From Coleofasciculus sp. S288 (GTDB lineage Bacteria; Cyanobacteriota; Cyanobacteriia; Cyanobacteriales; Coleofasciculaceae), in NCBI GenBank assembly GCA_020216575.1, contig JAIUYC010000162.1:1-7427 (forward strand): a stretch of 7,427 nucleotides of DNA, read 5' to 3'. The notes under the pieces were generated by a model. It saw only the letters and a list, made by a program, of their open reading frames with translations. It searched no databases and had not been told where the DNA came from. Numbering within the stretch: the stretch's first letter is position 1; every line of letters starts with the position of its first letter. Position numbers and translations under genes: made by a program. This document shows positions 1 through 5,475 of the stretch, piece after piece.

Positions 1-846
1 GATGGCTTGCTGGGGAACCATGGAACCGGGGACGTGCTGCATGGAACCGAAGAGAGAACCGGCAACGCGCATCGCTTCGGCGGATTTCGCCATGCCAAAG
101 ATTTCGTCGTAAATAGCGTTGCTCTCGGTGCCTGCTGCTGCTGCCATCCGCTTGCTGGGAGGAACCAGCTCAAAGAAGGTCTTGCCACGCAGTTCTTCTT
201 CCCAGTTGACAGTGATGAAGTGGTCTTCAATCCAGTCGCTGGGGTAAACGGGGGGAACGTGTACGGGTGCGGAACGGGCGAGAACTAACCAGCGACCGTC
301 AGCACAGCGATACCCAATATCAACAACATAATCGCGATCGCTCACGGGCATCGGCAAATACCATTCCCGTGCCAATTCGTCACACGGATATTCCTGGATG
401 CTGTGGGGCGCTTGATAGTTCATGTCGATGTCGGTGACATCATAAATCCGCAGCGCAAGCTGCTGCCCTCCCTGACGCCGCAGGTCTTCTTTGTGTTCGT
501 TAGGGATATCCCAGTAAGCGTAAGCCCATTGCGGGTCACGCGGCATCAAGACAATCCGGCTTTCACCATAGCCTGCTGGTAAATCGATTAACCCTTCATC
601 GACAGAGGCAAGCGGACCCCCAGTGCGATCTTCTTGACCTAATTCAAATTTTGCTGCTTCCACTTCTGGTTGTGCCTCCACTTCACGCGATGGACTGAGA
701 GAAAATTTCGTGCGTTGCACTTTTTGGATTTCTGCCAGTAGCTGCGACTTGCGCATCCGGCTGTAACGAGAGATGCCATATTCACTAGCGACTCGACGCA
801 GTTGCCGCAATGTCATCTCTTCTAAAGGTGGGCGTTCTTTTGCCAT
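1..846 (-). CDS. DUF4912 domain protein with Rho-N/SAP-like N-terminus (C-terminus beyond window)
   Basis: An open frame of 282 codons reads from ATG at 846-844 to the window edge without a stop, so the 3' end is missing. Residues 7-41 are basic and helical (LRQLRRVASEYGISRYSRMR followed by KSQLLAEI), resembling the Rho N-terminal/SAP-like fold, which often binds nucleic acid. After an acidic linker (about 52-90), residues 96-200 match DUF4912: the RIVLMPRDPQWAYAYWDIP segment, LALRIYDVTDID, REWYLPMP and YVVDIGYRCADGRW. From about 232 the chain becomes Ala/Gly/Ser/Met-rich. The start is supported by GGAG at 860-857, ten bases upstream. The molecular function of DUF4912 proteins is not established; a DNA- or RNA-binding role would be inference from the N-terminus only. 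The gene diverges from the toxin-antitoxin pair. The family call is firm, the function unknown. Confidence 0.85.
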   Translation of the reverse strand, partial: MAKERPPLEEMTLRQLRRVASEYGISRYSRMRKSQLLAEIQKVQRTKFSLSPSREVEAQPEVEAAKFELGQEDRTGGPLASVDEGLIDLPAGYGESRIVLMPRDPQWAYAYWDIPNEHKEDLRRQGGQQLALRIYDVTDIDMNYQAPHSIQEYPCDELAREWYLPMPVSDRDYVVDIGYRCADGRWLVLARSAPVHVPPVYPSDWIEDHFITVNWEEELRGKTFFELVPPSKRMAAAAGTESNAIYDEIFGMAKSAEAMRVAGSLFGSMQHVPGSMVPQQAI

Positions 847-1347
847 GAGTTATGCTCTCCAATGGGTATGACGGCGGGTTTGTCTCTCCTGATGAATCTA
901 GAAATTTCGGTTGTTATGCAACATGTCCGAGCGCTGAAATTCTCATCAAATTTTCAACATTAGGTTCTCACCAATTTTGATTAAGGTTTCCAACCTGCTA
1001 TTGCAGTAGCTAGGTAAGCATTCATACAGGTACCTGGGGTCGAGCCGGCCGTCGATGGTCTCAGAAATACTTAAAATCAGCATTTCTTCGGGATCACCTT
1101 TACTCAATCTATGTAACCAGAGTTTTGGATTGAATCAAGGGGCTTTCTCAGATGATTTATCGGGGATTGACGAATTTTCAGGCAAATCGGGGATCGCTAT
1201 GTTATGTTTTCATGACATTTACTTAGAGATGGGATCGGTCTTTAACTCGGCTTAATTCCAGCTTTACCTGAATAAAGTCAAGATTTCATGACACTAACGA
1301 AGTTAGTGGTGAGTGGTTAGAATATAGCCATAAAGATAGCCATGTAG
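847..1347. other. Intergenic gap between DUF4912 gene and toxin-antitoxin pair
   Basis: No convincing gene lies here. A 66-codon open frame at 1055-1255 has no ribosome binding site and no recognisable motif. The stretch must hold the leader of the minus-strand DUF4912 gene; I see no strong promoter for it, only a weak TTGCAT...TAGATT pair reading leftward around 891-917. A 10-bp direct repeat TTTCATGACA occurs at 1208-1217 and 1284-1293, the second copy running into the palindrome described at 1292-1308. The remaining bases are unremarkable AT-rich spacer. Confidence 0.6.
1292..1323 (+). promoter_or_regulatory. Candidate promoter/operator of the toxin-antitoxin operon
   Basis: A perfect 7-bp inverted repeat with a 3-base spacer, CACTAAC-GAA-GTTAGTG (1292-1308), lies just upstream of a -10-like box TAGAAT (1318-1323). 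A -35 at the usual distance (TAACGA, 1295-1300) is poor and lies inside the palindrome. Antitoxins of the Phd/YefM class usually bind short palindromes overlapping their own promoter, so this is a plausible autoregulatory operator. The palindrome is seen directly; the operator role is inferred. Confidence 0.45.
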
Positions 1348-1644
1348 ATGAAAACCCGAAAAATGCCTGAACTGTACTCCATTGCCGAAGCACGCGATCG
1401 CTTTGCTCAAATTATCCACGATGCCGAAAATGGCAAACCCGTACAGATTACGCGGCGGGGTAAGCCTGTAGCCATCGTGTTATCCCTTAGTGAGTATCAA
1501 CGCCTGACATCGCAGAAACTCGGATTTGGGGCAGCTTTGGCAGAATTTCGTCAAAAGTACCAAATACAGGCTTTAGATATCAATCCTGATGAAGTGTTCA
1601 ACGATGTTCGAGATCGCTCTTTTGGTCGGGAGGTTATCTTTTGA
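1348..1644 (+). CDS. Phd/YefM-family antitoxin
   Basis: This 98-residue protein should bind and neutralise the PIN-domain toxin encoded next to it and repress the operon. Residues 9-53 carry the Phd/YefM signature: YSIAEARDRFAQIIHDAENG followed by KPVQITRRGKPVAIVLSLSEYQRL. In this fold the N-terminus forms the DNA-binding dimer. The acidic/aromatic C-terminal tail (about 65-98) is the expected toxin-wrapping segment. The chosen ATG (1348) has no clear Shine-Dalgarno; an in-frame ATG at 1363 (MPELYSIAEARD) is a reasonable alternative and would cost only five residues. The bases just before the start read ATGTAG (1342-1347), a start codon followed at once by a stop. The gene overlaps the toxin by 4 bases, the standard antitoxin-first order. 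A HIP1 octamer within the gene suggests long residence in a cyanobacterial genome. Confidence 0.88.
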   Translation: MKTRKMPELYSIAEARDRFAQIIHDAENGKPVQITRRGKPVAIVLSLSEYQRLTSQKLGFGAALAEFRQKYQIQALDINPDEVFNDVRDRSFGREVIF

Positions 1645-2069
1645 GCAATCCGCAATTTTTGTTGGATACCAACATTTTGTCCGAACCCCTGCGCCCAGTT
1701 CCAAATCCTCGCGTGATGGAGTTATTGGCCAGATCTAGTGGTTTAACCGCTACTGCTACTGTTGCATTTCACGAAATGCTATATGGCTGTTATCGTCTGC
1801 CCAACTCTCGAAAACGTGAAGTGATAGAGGCTTATCTGAGGGAAGAAGTGGAAGCAAAGTTAATTCTACTGCCTTATGATACCGAAGCCGTCAAATGGCA
1901 CGCCTATGAGCGAGCTAGATTGGTAAAGCTTGGCAAAACACCATCTTATGTTGACGGACAAATTGCAGCAATCGCAGTTGTCAAGAATCTAGTTTTGGTA
2001 ACGAACAATCAGGCAGACTACGCTGAGTTTCAAGGTATTCAGATAGAAAACTGGTTTACTGATTTCTGA
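1641..2069 (+). CDS. vapC: VapC-type PIN-domain toxin (ribonuclease)
   Basis: This 142-residue protein is a PIN-domain ribonuclease, expected to cleave RNA with Mg2+/Mn2+ and to be held inactive by the upstream antitoxin. The acidic active-site residues are all visible: D9 in FLLDTNILSEPL, E45 in VAFHEML, D105 in SYVDGQIAAIA and D126 in VTNNQADYAEF. Length is normal for VapC. The start is TTG (1641), overlapping the antitoxin stop as TTGA; GGGAGG at 1628-1633 lies seven bases upstream. The next in-frame ATG (codon 26) would delete D9, so TTG is strongly preferred. Overlap plus an internal ribosome binding site implies translational coupling to the antitoxin. The family call is firm; the cellular target RNA cannot be read from sequence. 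Confidence 0.88.
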   Translation: MSNPQFLLDTNILSEPLRPVPNPRVMELLARSSGLTATATVAFHEMLYGCYRLPNSRKREVIEAYLREEVEAKLILLPYDTEAVKWHAYERARLVKLGKTPSYVDGQIAAIAVVKNLVLVTNNQADYAEFQGIQIENWFTDF

Positions 2070-2153
2070 GTGGAGATGCGATCGCAATCCCGCTCAATGC
2101 TCTTCATCCATAATGCTCAACACAAATCGAAACCAAGCAGTCCGACTAAGTAA

Positions 2154-2181
2154 GGTGGGTTATGGCTGCACCCAACCCACC
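2154..2181 (+). terminator. GC-rich hairpin behind the toxin gene, possible terminator
   Basis: GGTGGGTT (2154-2161) pairs perfectly with AACCCACC (2174-2181) across a 12-base loop. It lies 85 bases after the toxin stop. No T-run follows, only CTCTACTTGTT, so it is not a textbook intrinsic terminator. It may terminate weakly, or be a dispersed cyanobacterial hairpin repeat. Before the transposon arrived it would also have lain downstream of the convergent PEP-CTERM gene and could have served both. Confidence 0.4.
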
Positions 2182-2197
2182 CTCTACTTGTTATCCC

Positions 2198-2273
2198 TAG
2201 GACTTACGCACAGACACCACATCTGGTTGGACACGACAAATGGTGATTTAGAGGTAAATTTGCGTAAGTCCTA
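2198..2273. repeat. 76-bp MITE-like inverted-repeat element
   Basis: Perfect 13-bp terminal inverted repeats TAGGACTTACGCA (2198-2210) and TGCGTAAGTCCTA (2261-2273) enclose about 50 bases with no coding potential. Partial inner pairing (CACCA at 2215-2219 with TGGTG at 2231-2235) lets much of it fold back. Both ends can be read as TA plus GGACTTACGCA, that is, an 11-bp repeat flanked by duplicated TA. A TA duplication is typical of IS630/Tc1-type elements and their MITEs. I recall GGACTTACGCA-type ends as common in cyanobacterial intergenic DNA, but could not check. The transposon boundary begins about eight bases to the right. Confidence 0.6.
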
Positions 2274-2297
2274 AGATTTAACTAGAATCGCAGAATT

Positions 2298-2320
2298 CCC
2301 CATCCGTCTACACGGTGGGG
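2298..2320 (+). repeat. Left-end subterminal hairpin of the IS
   Basis: CCCCA (2298-2302), an unpaired T (2303), CCGT (2304-2307), loop CTAC (2308-2311), ACGG (2312-2315) and TGGGG (2316-2320) form a 9-bp stem with one bulged T. In IS608 an extrahelical T in the hairpin stem is a recognition feature for TnpA, so this is the expected left binding site. The bulge on this strand marks the plus strand as the transposed strand. Confidence 0.82.
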
Positions 2321-2331
2321 ATGGATAGCGA

Positions 2332-2366
2332 GTCAAAGTAGTGGACTCGATGTCCACTACTTTGAC
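2332..2366 (-). terminator. Perfect 15-bp stem-loop spanning the tnpA stop codon
   Basis: GTCAAAGTAGTGGAC (2332-2346) and its exact complement GTCCACTACTTTGAC (2352-2366) are separated by five bases. The right arm contains the last three codons of tnpA and its stop (2359-2357). In tnpA mRNA it would form a strong hairpin at the end of the reading frame. No T-run follows in either direction, so it could be a terminator lacking a U-tract, an mRNA-stabilising hairpin, or a block on read-through from outside the element. The structure is certain; the function is not. Confidence 0.5.
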
Positions 2367-2776
2367 AATTTACCACCAGATTGTTCTTGAATATATTTCT
2401 TGATCATCTCCAGTGGTGCGCCACCACAGGAAACAATGCACTTTGAGTCATGCCATAGTTTGGCTTTGTCTCCCCAATAAAATTGTTTTATTTGTGAAGG
2501 ATATTTCTGTCTTAATACCCTGCTACTAGCCGACTTGAGAGAAGATATCAAGTCAGAGATATTGTTGTCTGGATGCAAGTCAATCAATAAGTGTACATGG
2601 TCTGCTTCTCCATTGCATTCCTTCAGATAAGAGCTGTTAGCTTCTAAAACACGTTGAAACACTTCTTTGATGTCTTCTATCATGACATCTGTCAAGACGT
2701 GCCTACGATATTTAGTCACAAAAACAATATGAAGGTAAATTGAAAAAACAACGTGTGAACCCGTCCTCATAGTCAT
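2357..2776 (-). CDS. tnpA: IS200/IS605 transposase TnpA (HUH, Y1)
   Basis: TnpA is a small dimeric single-strand DNA transposase that cuts and rejoins the IS ends through a 5'-phosphotyrosine. From ATG 2776 the protein is 139 residues, close to the usual 130-155. The N-terminal motif TGSHVVFSIYLHIVFVTKYR (5-24) leads to the HUH metal-binding pair H60-V-H62 in NGEADHVHLLIDL. The block SCGGAPLEMIKKYIQEQ (116-132) carries the catalytic Y128 and supporting Q132, so the active site is complete. The frame stays open upstream to an ATG at 2905, but those 43 extra residues overlap tnpB and match nothing expected. ATG 2776 or ATG 2770 is therefore chosen on homology; neither has a good Shine-Dalgarno, which fits the low TnpA expression typical of these elements. 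It is divergent from tnpB. Confidence 0.87.
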   Translation of the reverse strand: MTMRTGSHVVFSIYLHIVFVTKYRRHVLTDVMIEDIKEVFQRVLEANSSYLKECNGEADHVHLLIDLHPDNNISDLISSLKSASSRVLRQKYPSQIKQFYWGDKAKLWHDSKCIVSCGGAPLEMIKKYIQEQSGGKLSK

Positions 2777-2786
2777 TCTACTCAGC

Positions 2787-2815
2787 TTGCCAAATACTCC
2801 TGATTGCGATAATAT
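2787..2815 (+). promoter_or_regulatory. Predicted tnpB promoter in the divergent tnpA-tnpB spacer
   Basis: TTGCCA (2787-2792) is followed after 17 bases by TAATAT (2810-2815), with the overlapping alternative GATAAT at 2808-2813. This is the best sigma-70-like pair in the spacer, about 50 bases before the tnpB start. The same AT-rich core reads TATTAT on the other strand and could act as the -10 for tnpA, although no good -35 accompanies it there. A shared core would link expression of the two genes. Confidence 0.45.
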
Positions 2816-2864
2816 CATGGCATTAGAGTGCTTCGACTGAACTGAACAAGGGGGTGAGCAAGGC

Positions 2865-4238
2865 ATGGCAACTAGGAGACATACGTTTCGACTGTATCCC
2901 AACACAACGCAAGCAAAGAAGCTTTTTGAGGCACGTCGAATTCATTGTTATCTCTACAATGCCTGCATTGCTCATCGTCGCTATGAATGGAGGGCTTCGA
3001 GGCGTAGTGTCTCGTATTTCGAGCAGCAAAACTGTTTGCCTGAGTTCAAGAAGTTCTGGGTTGAGTTTGCATATCTCAATTCTCTAAGTTTGCAATCAAC
3101 TGTCAAGCGAGTTGATTTAGCTTACAACGCATTCTTTCAGGGCTTGAGGAAGCTTCCCAAATTCAAATCAATTCAGAGTTATTCGGGTTGGACTTATCCA
3201 TCATTACCCGAAAAGTCGGGATGGAAAGTTGATAGTAAGGGTAAGCATGGAAGACTGACTCTTAGAGACTTAGGTATTACCCTCAAAATGAGAGGGCAAG
3301 CCAAGAACTGGGGAAAGCCTTCTACGCTCACCATTGTCTACAAGCCTGGATTAAATCAATGGTTTGCTTCTATTACTGTAGAGATTCCAGATGCTCAGCT
3401 CTTATTTGGCTCGGATTCTCAACTGAAGTACGAATCAATTGTTGCCTATGACCTGGGAACTGAAACAGCAATAACTACCTATAACGGGTCTGAATTTGTT
3501 GAAGTTGCCAATCCTCGATTTACCCAAGTATTGGCTCCCAAAATCAAACAGGCATCTATTGCCCTTAGAAGGAAACGCGCCCCTAACCGAAAAAAGCGAA
3601 TCAAGCCATCCAATCGCTGGAAGAAAGCTAATCGCAATGTAGCCAGACTACAACGCCAAGCCGGAAATCAACGTAAGGATTGGCAGCACAAAGTAACGTC
3701 AGATATTGCCAGTCATCATGACATCGGCGTTACCGAGAAGCTTAATACCAAGGGGATGACTGCTCGTGCTAACAAAGGTAGCAAGCGTAAAAAACAAAAA
3801 GCTGGACTGAACAAATCAATTCTATCTGTAGGATTTGGCAACCTAAATAAGCTGTTGTCTTACAAGATAGAAGGTAAAGGCGGATTGCTAATTACGCTTG
3901 ATACTAAAAAAGTGAAACCATCACAACGCTGTCCCAATTGTGGTGTCATCCACAAACATTGGGCACCAATTACGAATCGCTATCATGTCTGCGATAACTG
4001 TGGCTTCGAGGTTGAGAGAGACAAAGGTAGTGTGATGGTCATGTACAACGTTGCTACCAATCAGCAACAGGGGCTTGGAACGTGCCTCTCAGATGTCGGA
4101 TTGTCAGGCTCTACTTCATCGACAGTTCAGCGAAAGCATACTGGCTCAATGAAGCAACTTGGCAAAGTGAAGCGTCAAAAATCCCAAATCAAAGGTGACG
4201 GGAATTTAGAAACCCCGTCCTCCTACGAGGCGGGGTAG
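2865..4238 (+). CDS. tnpB: TnpB RNA-guided endonuclease (IS605 OrfB family)
   Basis: TnpB is the ancestor-type nuclease of Cas12: guided by an omega RNA from the IS right end, it cuts DNA next to a short motif. The 457-residue protein has the N-terminal OrfB helix-turn-helix/RNA-binding region (5-45), then a RuvC-like nuclease. RuvC-I is D196 in IVAYDLGTETA; RuvC-II is E291 in DIGVTEKLNTKGM; a zinc ribbon has C356/C359 and C376/C379. RuvC-III reads ERDKGSVMVMYN with D386, where the common form is DRDxNAAxN: the Asp is kept but Asn-Ala-Ala is changed. The Ser/Lys/Gly-rich tail (396-457) overlaps the right-end hairpin and the predicted omega RNA. The start at 2865 is backed by AAGGGGGTGA (2848-2857), seven bases upstream. 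No frameshift or internal stop is seen, so it is probably functional. Confidence 0.88.
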   Translation: MATRRHTFRLYPNTTQAKKLFEARRIHCYLYNACIAHRRYEWRASRRSVSYFEQQNCLPEFKKFWVEFAYLNSLSLQSTVKRVDLAYNAFFQGLRKLPKFKSIQSYSGWTYPSLPEKSGWKVDSKGKHGRLTLRDLGITLKMRGQAKNWGKPSTLTIVYKPGLNQWFASITVEIPDAQLLFGSDSQLKYESIVAYDLGTETAITTYNGSEFVEVANPRFTQVLAPKIKQASIALRRKRAPNRKKRIKPSNRWKKANRNVARLQRQAGNQRKDWQHKVTSDIASHHDIGVTEKLNTKGMTARANKGSKRKKQKAGLNKSILSVGFGNLNKLLSYKIEGKGGLLITLDTKKVKPSQRCPNCGVIHKHWAPITNRYHVCDNCGFEVERDKGSVMVMYNVATNQQQGLGTCLSDVGLSGSTSSTVQRKHTGSMKQLGKVKRQKSQIKGDGNLETPSSYEAG

Positions 4239-4259
4239 TTCATATAACCGACTTATCGC
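4110..4259 (+). ncRNA. Predicted omega RNA (reRNA) of TnpB, approximate extent
   Basis: In characterised IS200/IS605 elements the guide RNA overlaps the 3' end of tnpB, includes the right-end hairpin and finishes with about 16 bases of flanking host DNA that act as the guide. Here that would be the end of tnpB, the hairpin at 4213-4235, the end near 4243, then a guide starting ATAACCGACTTATCGC at 4244. The guide matches the last codons of the PEP-CTERM gene. The position is inferred from family knowledge; the 5' limit is a guess. Confidence 0.4.
4213..4235 (+). repeat. Right-end subterminal hairpin of the IS
   Basis: CCCCG (4213-4217), bulged T (4218), CCTC (4219-4222), loop CTAC (4223-4226), GAGG (4227-4230) and CGGGG (4231-4235) have exactly the geometry of the left-end hairpin. 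Four stem pairs differ between the ends with pairing preserved, while the bulged T and CTAC loop are kept. It is the expected right TnpA binding site and lies in the last codons of tnpB, whose stop TAG follows at 4236-4238. Confidence 0.85.
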
Positions 4260-5214
4260 GACGGTAGCGGCAACTCACTAGAGCAAGGACACCAAAACCA
4301 ATCAAAGAGCCAACCGTACCCGGTTCAGGGACAGAAGTGGCAGCGAGACCGATGATCTTGGCATTACCATTCCCAATCGTGCCTAGAGTCGTAGCACGCC
4401 CCGTCTTCAAGTTAATGTCATATAGGGTCGAACCGGAGGCGGCGAAGGCAGTATTGGTAATGTCATTTCCCTTTTTGGTTGAGAAAATATCAAACCCTCC
4501 TTGTGAACCGAAGTCAACATTCAGGCTTCCGACTGTGAACAGTTGACCAGTGTTAGGAGAGACAGCAGGTGCAGGATCGCCAGGGAGGAAATTCACGCTA
4601 CCCTGCGTTACGAGGATGTCCAAGTTGGAATCAATTCCATACAGTGTTGTTCTCCGGGTTGGGTCTGGGGAGGGCGCGAACGAGTTTGTGTAAGCCTGAG
4701 CGACAATATTGGGGTTAGCGTTGGCATTAGAGTCTCCTGCGGCATAGGCAAGCGATCGATCCGGTGCATTTAGAGCTAGCCCACCGGTGTTTGCATTCAG
4801 TCGCAAGTTTTGCTCGGCGTCGCTGACCACCCGAATTGCGTCCGGATTCGGGTTGAAGTCAACGCCAAAAGAGTTGCCATCAAGCGTAAAGGGAGCTGCG
4901 TTGGGTGTAAGCACTAGGGTCGCAACCCCAGTGTTTGGATCAATAGTGTAGACACTGTTAGCGTCCGTGACACCGAAGAGTTGACCGTTGCTTGCACGAA
5001 AATCGATGCCTAGCAAATTGCCTTGAACCCCAGTGACCCCAACACTCTTAGTCTTAGTCGGATTATTGGGATCGAAGGAAACTAGAGTATTACTGTCGGT
5101 TAAACCAATCAGCTTGATGGAAGCTGCACCTGCCGGTTTGGCAATGCTGAGGAAATCGAACATCGTTGCTACAGTCAGTGCAGTGATGATAGTGCCAAGC
5201 TTGTTAAGTTTCAT
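4240..5214 (-). CDS. Exported DUF4394 protein with PEP-CTERM anchor
   Basis: This 324-residue protein is predicted to be exported. It has a signal peptide (1-30, KLNK, hydrophobic stretch, then AGA before A31), a secreted body and a C-terminal PEP-CTERM sorting segment (295-324): VPEPG, hydrophobic helix, CRYRR. PEP-CTERM proteins are processed by an exosortase and linked to the envelope or extracellular matrix. The body (32-292) fits DUF4394: LIGLTDSNTLVSFDP, NLLGIDFRASNGQLFGVTDA, SFGVDFNPNPDAIRVVSDAE, TTLYGIDSNLDILVTQ, GSTLYDINLKTG. These repeated aspartate-containing strands suggest a beta-rich, propeller-like fold, whose function is unknown. The start has GGAAG at 5226-5222. The stop TGA (4242-4240) falls on the predicted right end of the IS, so the transposon provides the stop; the anchor is nonetheless complete. 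Confidence 0.87.
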   Translation of the reverse strand: MKLNKLGTIITALTVATMFDFLSIAKPAGAASIKLIGLTDSNTLVSFDPNNPTKTKSVGVTGVQGNLLGIDFRASNGQLFGVTDANSVYTIDPNTGVATLVLTPNAAPFTLDGNSFGVDFNPNPDAIRVVSDAEQNLRLNANTGGLALNAPDRSLAYAAGDSNANANPNIVAQAYTNSFAPSPDPTRRTTLYGIDSNLDILVTQGSVNFLPGDPAPAVSPNTGQLFTVGSLNVDFGSQGGFDIFSTKKGNDITNTAFAASGSTLYDINLKTGRATTLGTIGNGNAKIIGLAATSVPEPGTVGSLIGFGVLALVSCRYRRDKSVI

Positions 5215-5475
5215 TGGGAATCTTCCAGGTAGTAGTTTTCTCTAGTCTTGTGAGCAAAATTCAGACAACTACGCAGAAGTACACTGGTATATTTGCGCAT
5301 GTCTGTTGAGGTACGTCCGAAATATCGCTACGGATTTCTTCAAAATCTAACTTCATACAATCTTTAAATTCGCCAGCCTCTTTGCCAGAAAAGTGTGAAT
5401 CTTTGGTGAAGTGCTGTTCAAAACTACCGAGAGTTGATATAGCAGTTCTCAATCTAGTGAGGCACAGATTTCGGA
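5215..5475. other. Spacer between kinase operon and PEP-CTERM gene
   Basis: These 261 bases separate two minus-strand genes. They should hold the PEP-CTERM promoter; a TTGTCT at about 5273-5268 is the nearest -35-like box but lacks a good -10. A 63-codon open frame (5452-5261, minus, TTG start) has no ribosome binding site or known motif. The segment 5437-5467 (ATAGCAGTTCTCAATCTAGT and onward) resembles, from memory, an intergenic repeat seen in other filamentous cyanobacteria. I see no intrinsic terminator after the kinase. Confidence 0.45.

Larger units (their letters stand above)
2282..4243 (+). mobile_element. IS200/IS605-type insertion sequence with divergent tnpA and tnpB
   Basis: The element holds an HUH transposase (minus) and a TnpB nuclease (plus) between two matching subterminal hairpins (2298-2320 and 4213-4235). 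Such elements move as a single strand, leave no target duplication and have no terminal inverted repeats. Boundaries are inferred from the IS608 pairing rules. The four bases before the right hairpin, GAAA (4209-4212), fit a right cleavage site TCAT (4240-4243). The bases before the left hairpin, AATT (2294-2297), fit a left flank such as TTAA (2278-2281) or TTTA (2277-2280). This gives about 1.96 kb, normal for a tnpA plus tnpB element. All genes and both ends look intact, so it may be active. Boundaries are uncertain by a few bases. Confidence 0.85.

Noticed and set aside
7..288. A 93-codon plus-strand frame opposite the DUF4912 gene.
   Set aside because: It is antisense to a well-supported domain protein and has no family features.
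1055..1255. A 66-codon open frame on the plus strand in the spacer before the antitoxin.
   Set aside because: There is no ribosome binding site and no recognisable motif or domain; the composition looks like chance spacer.
2777..2905. A longer tnpA beginning at the ATG at 2905.
   Set aside because: The extra 43 residues run across the tnpB start and both candidate promoters and do not resemble any TnpA; family length and the TGSHVVFSI start favour 2776 or 2770.
3961..4238. TnpB as a nuclease-dead derivative.
   Set aside because: D196, E291 and D386 are all present and the zinc cysteines are complete; only residues next to D386 differ.
4240..5214. PEP-CTERM gene truncated by the IS, hence a pseudogene.
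   Set aside because: The signal peptide, DUF4394 body and full PEP-CTERM tail with its arginine cluster are all present; only the stop codon is affected.
5261..5452. A 63-codon minus-strand frame between the kinase and the PEP-CTERM gene.
   Set aside because: It starts with TTG, has no Shine-Dalgarno, and shows no motif I recognise; it is in a different frame from the kinase, so it is not a read-through tail.
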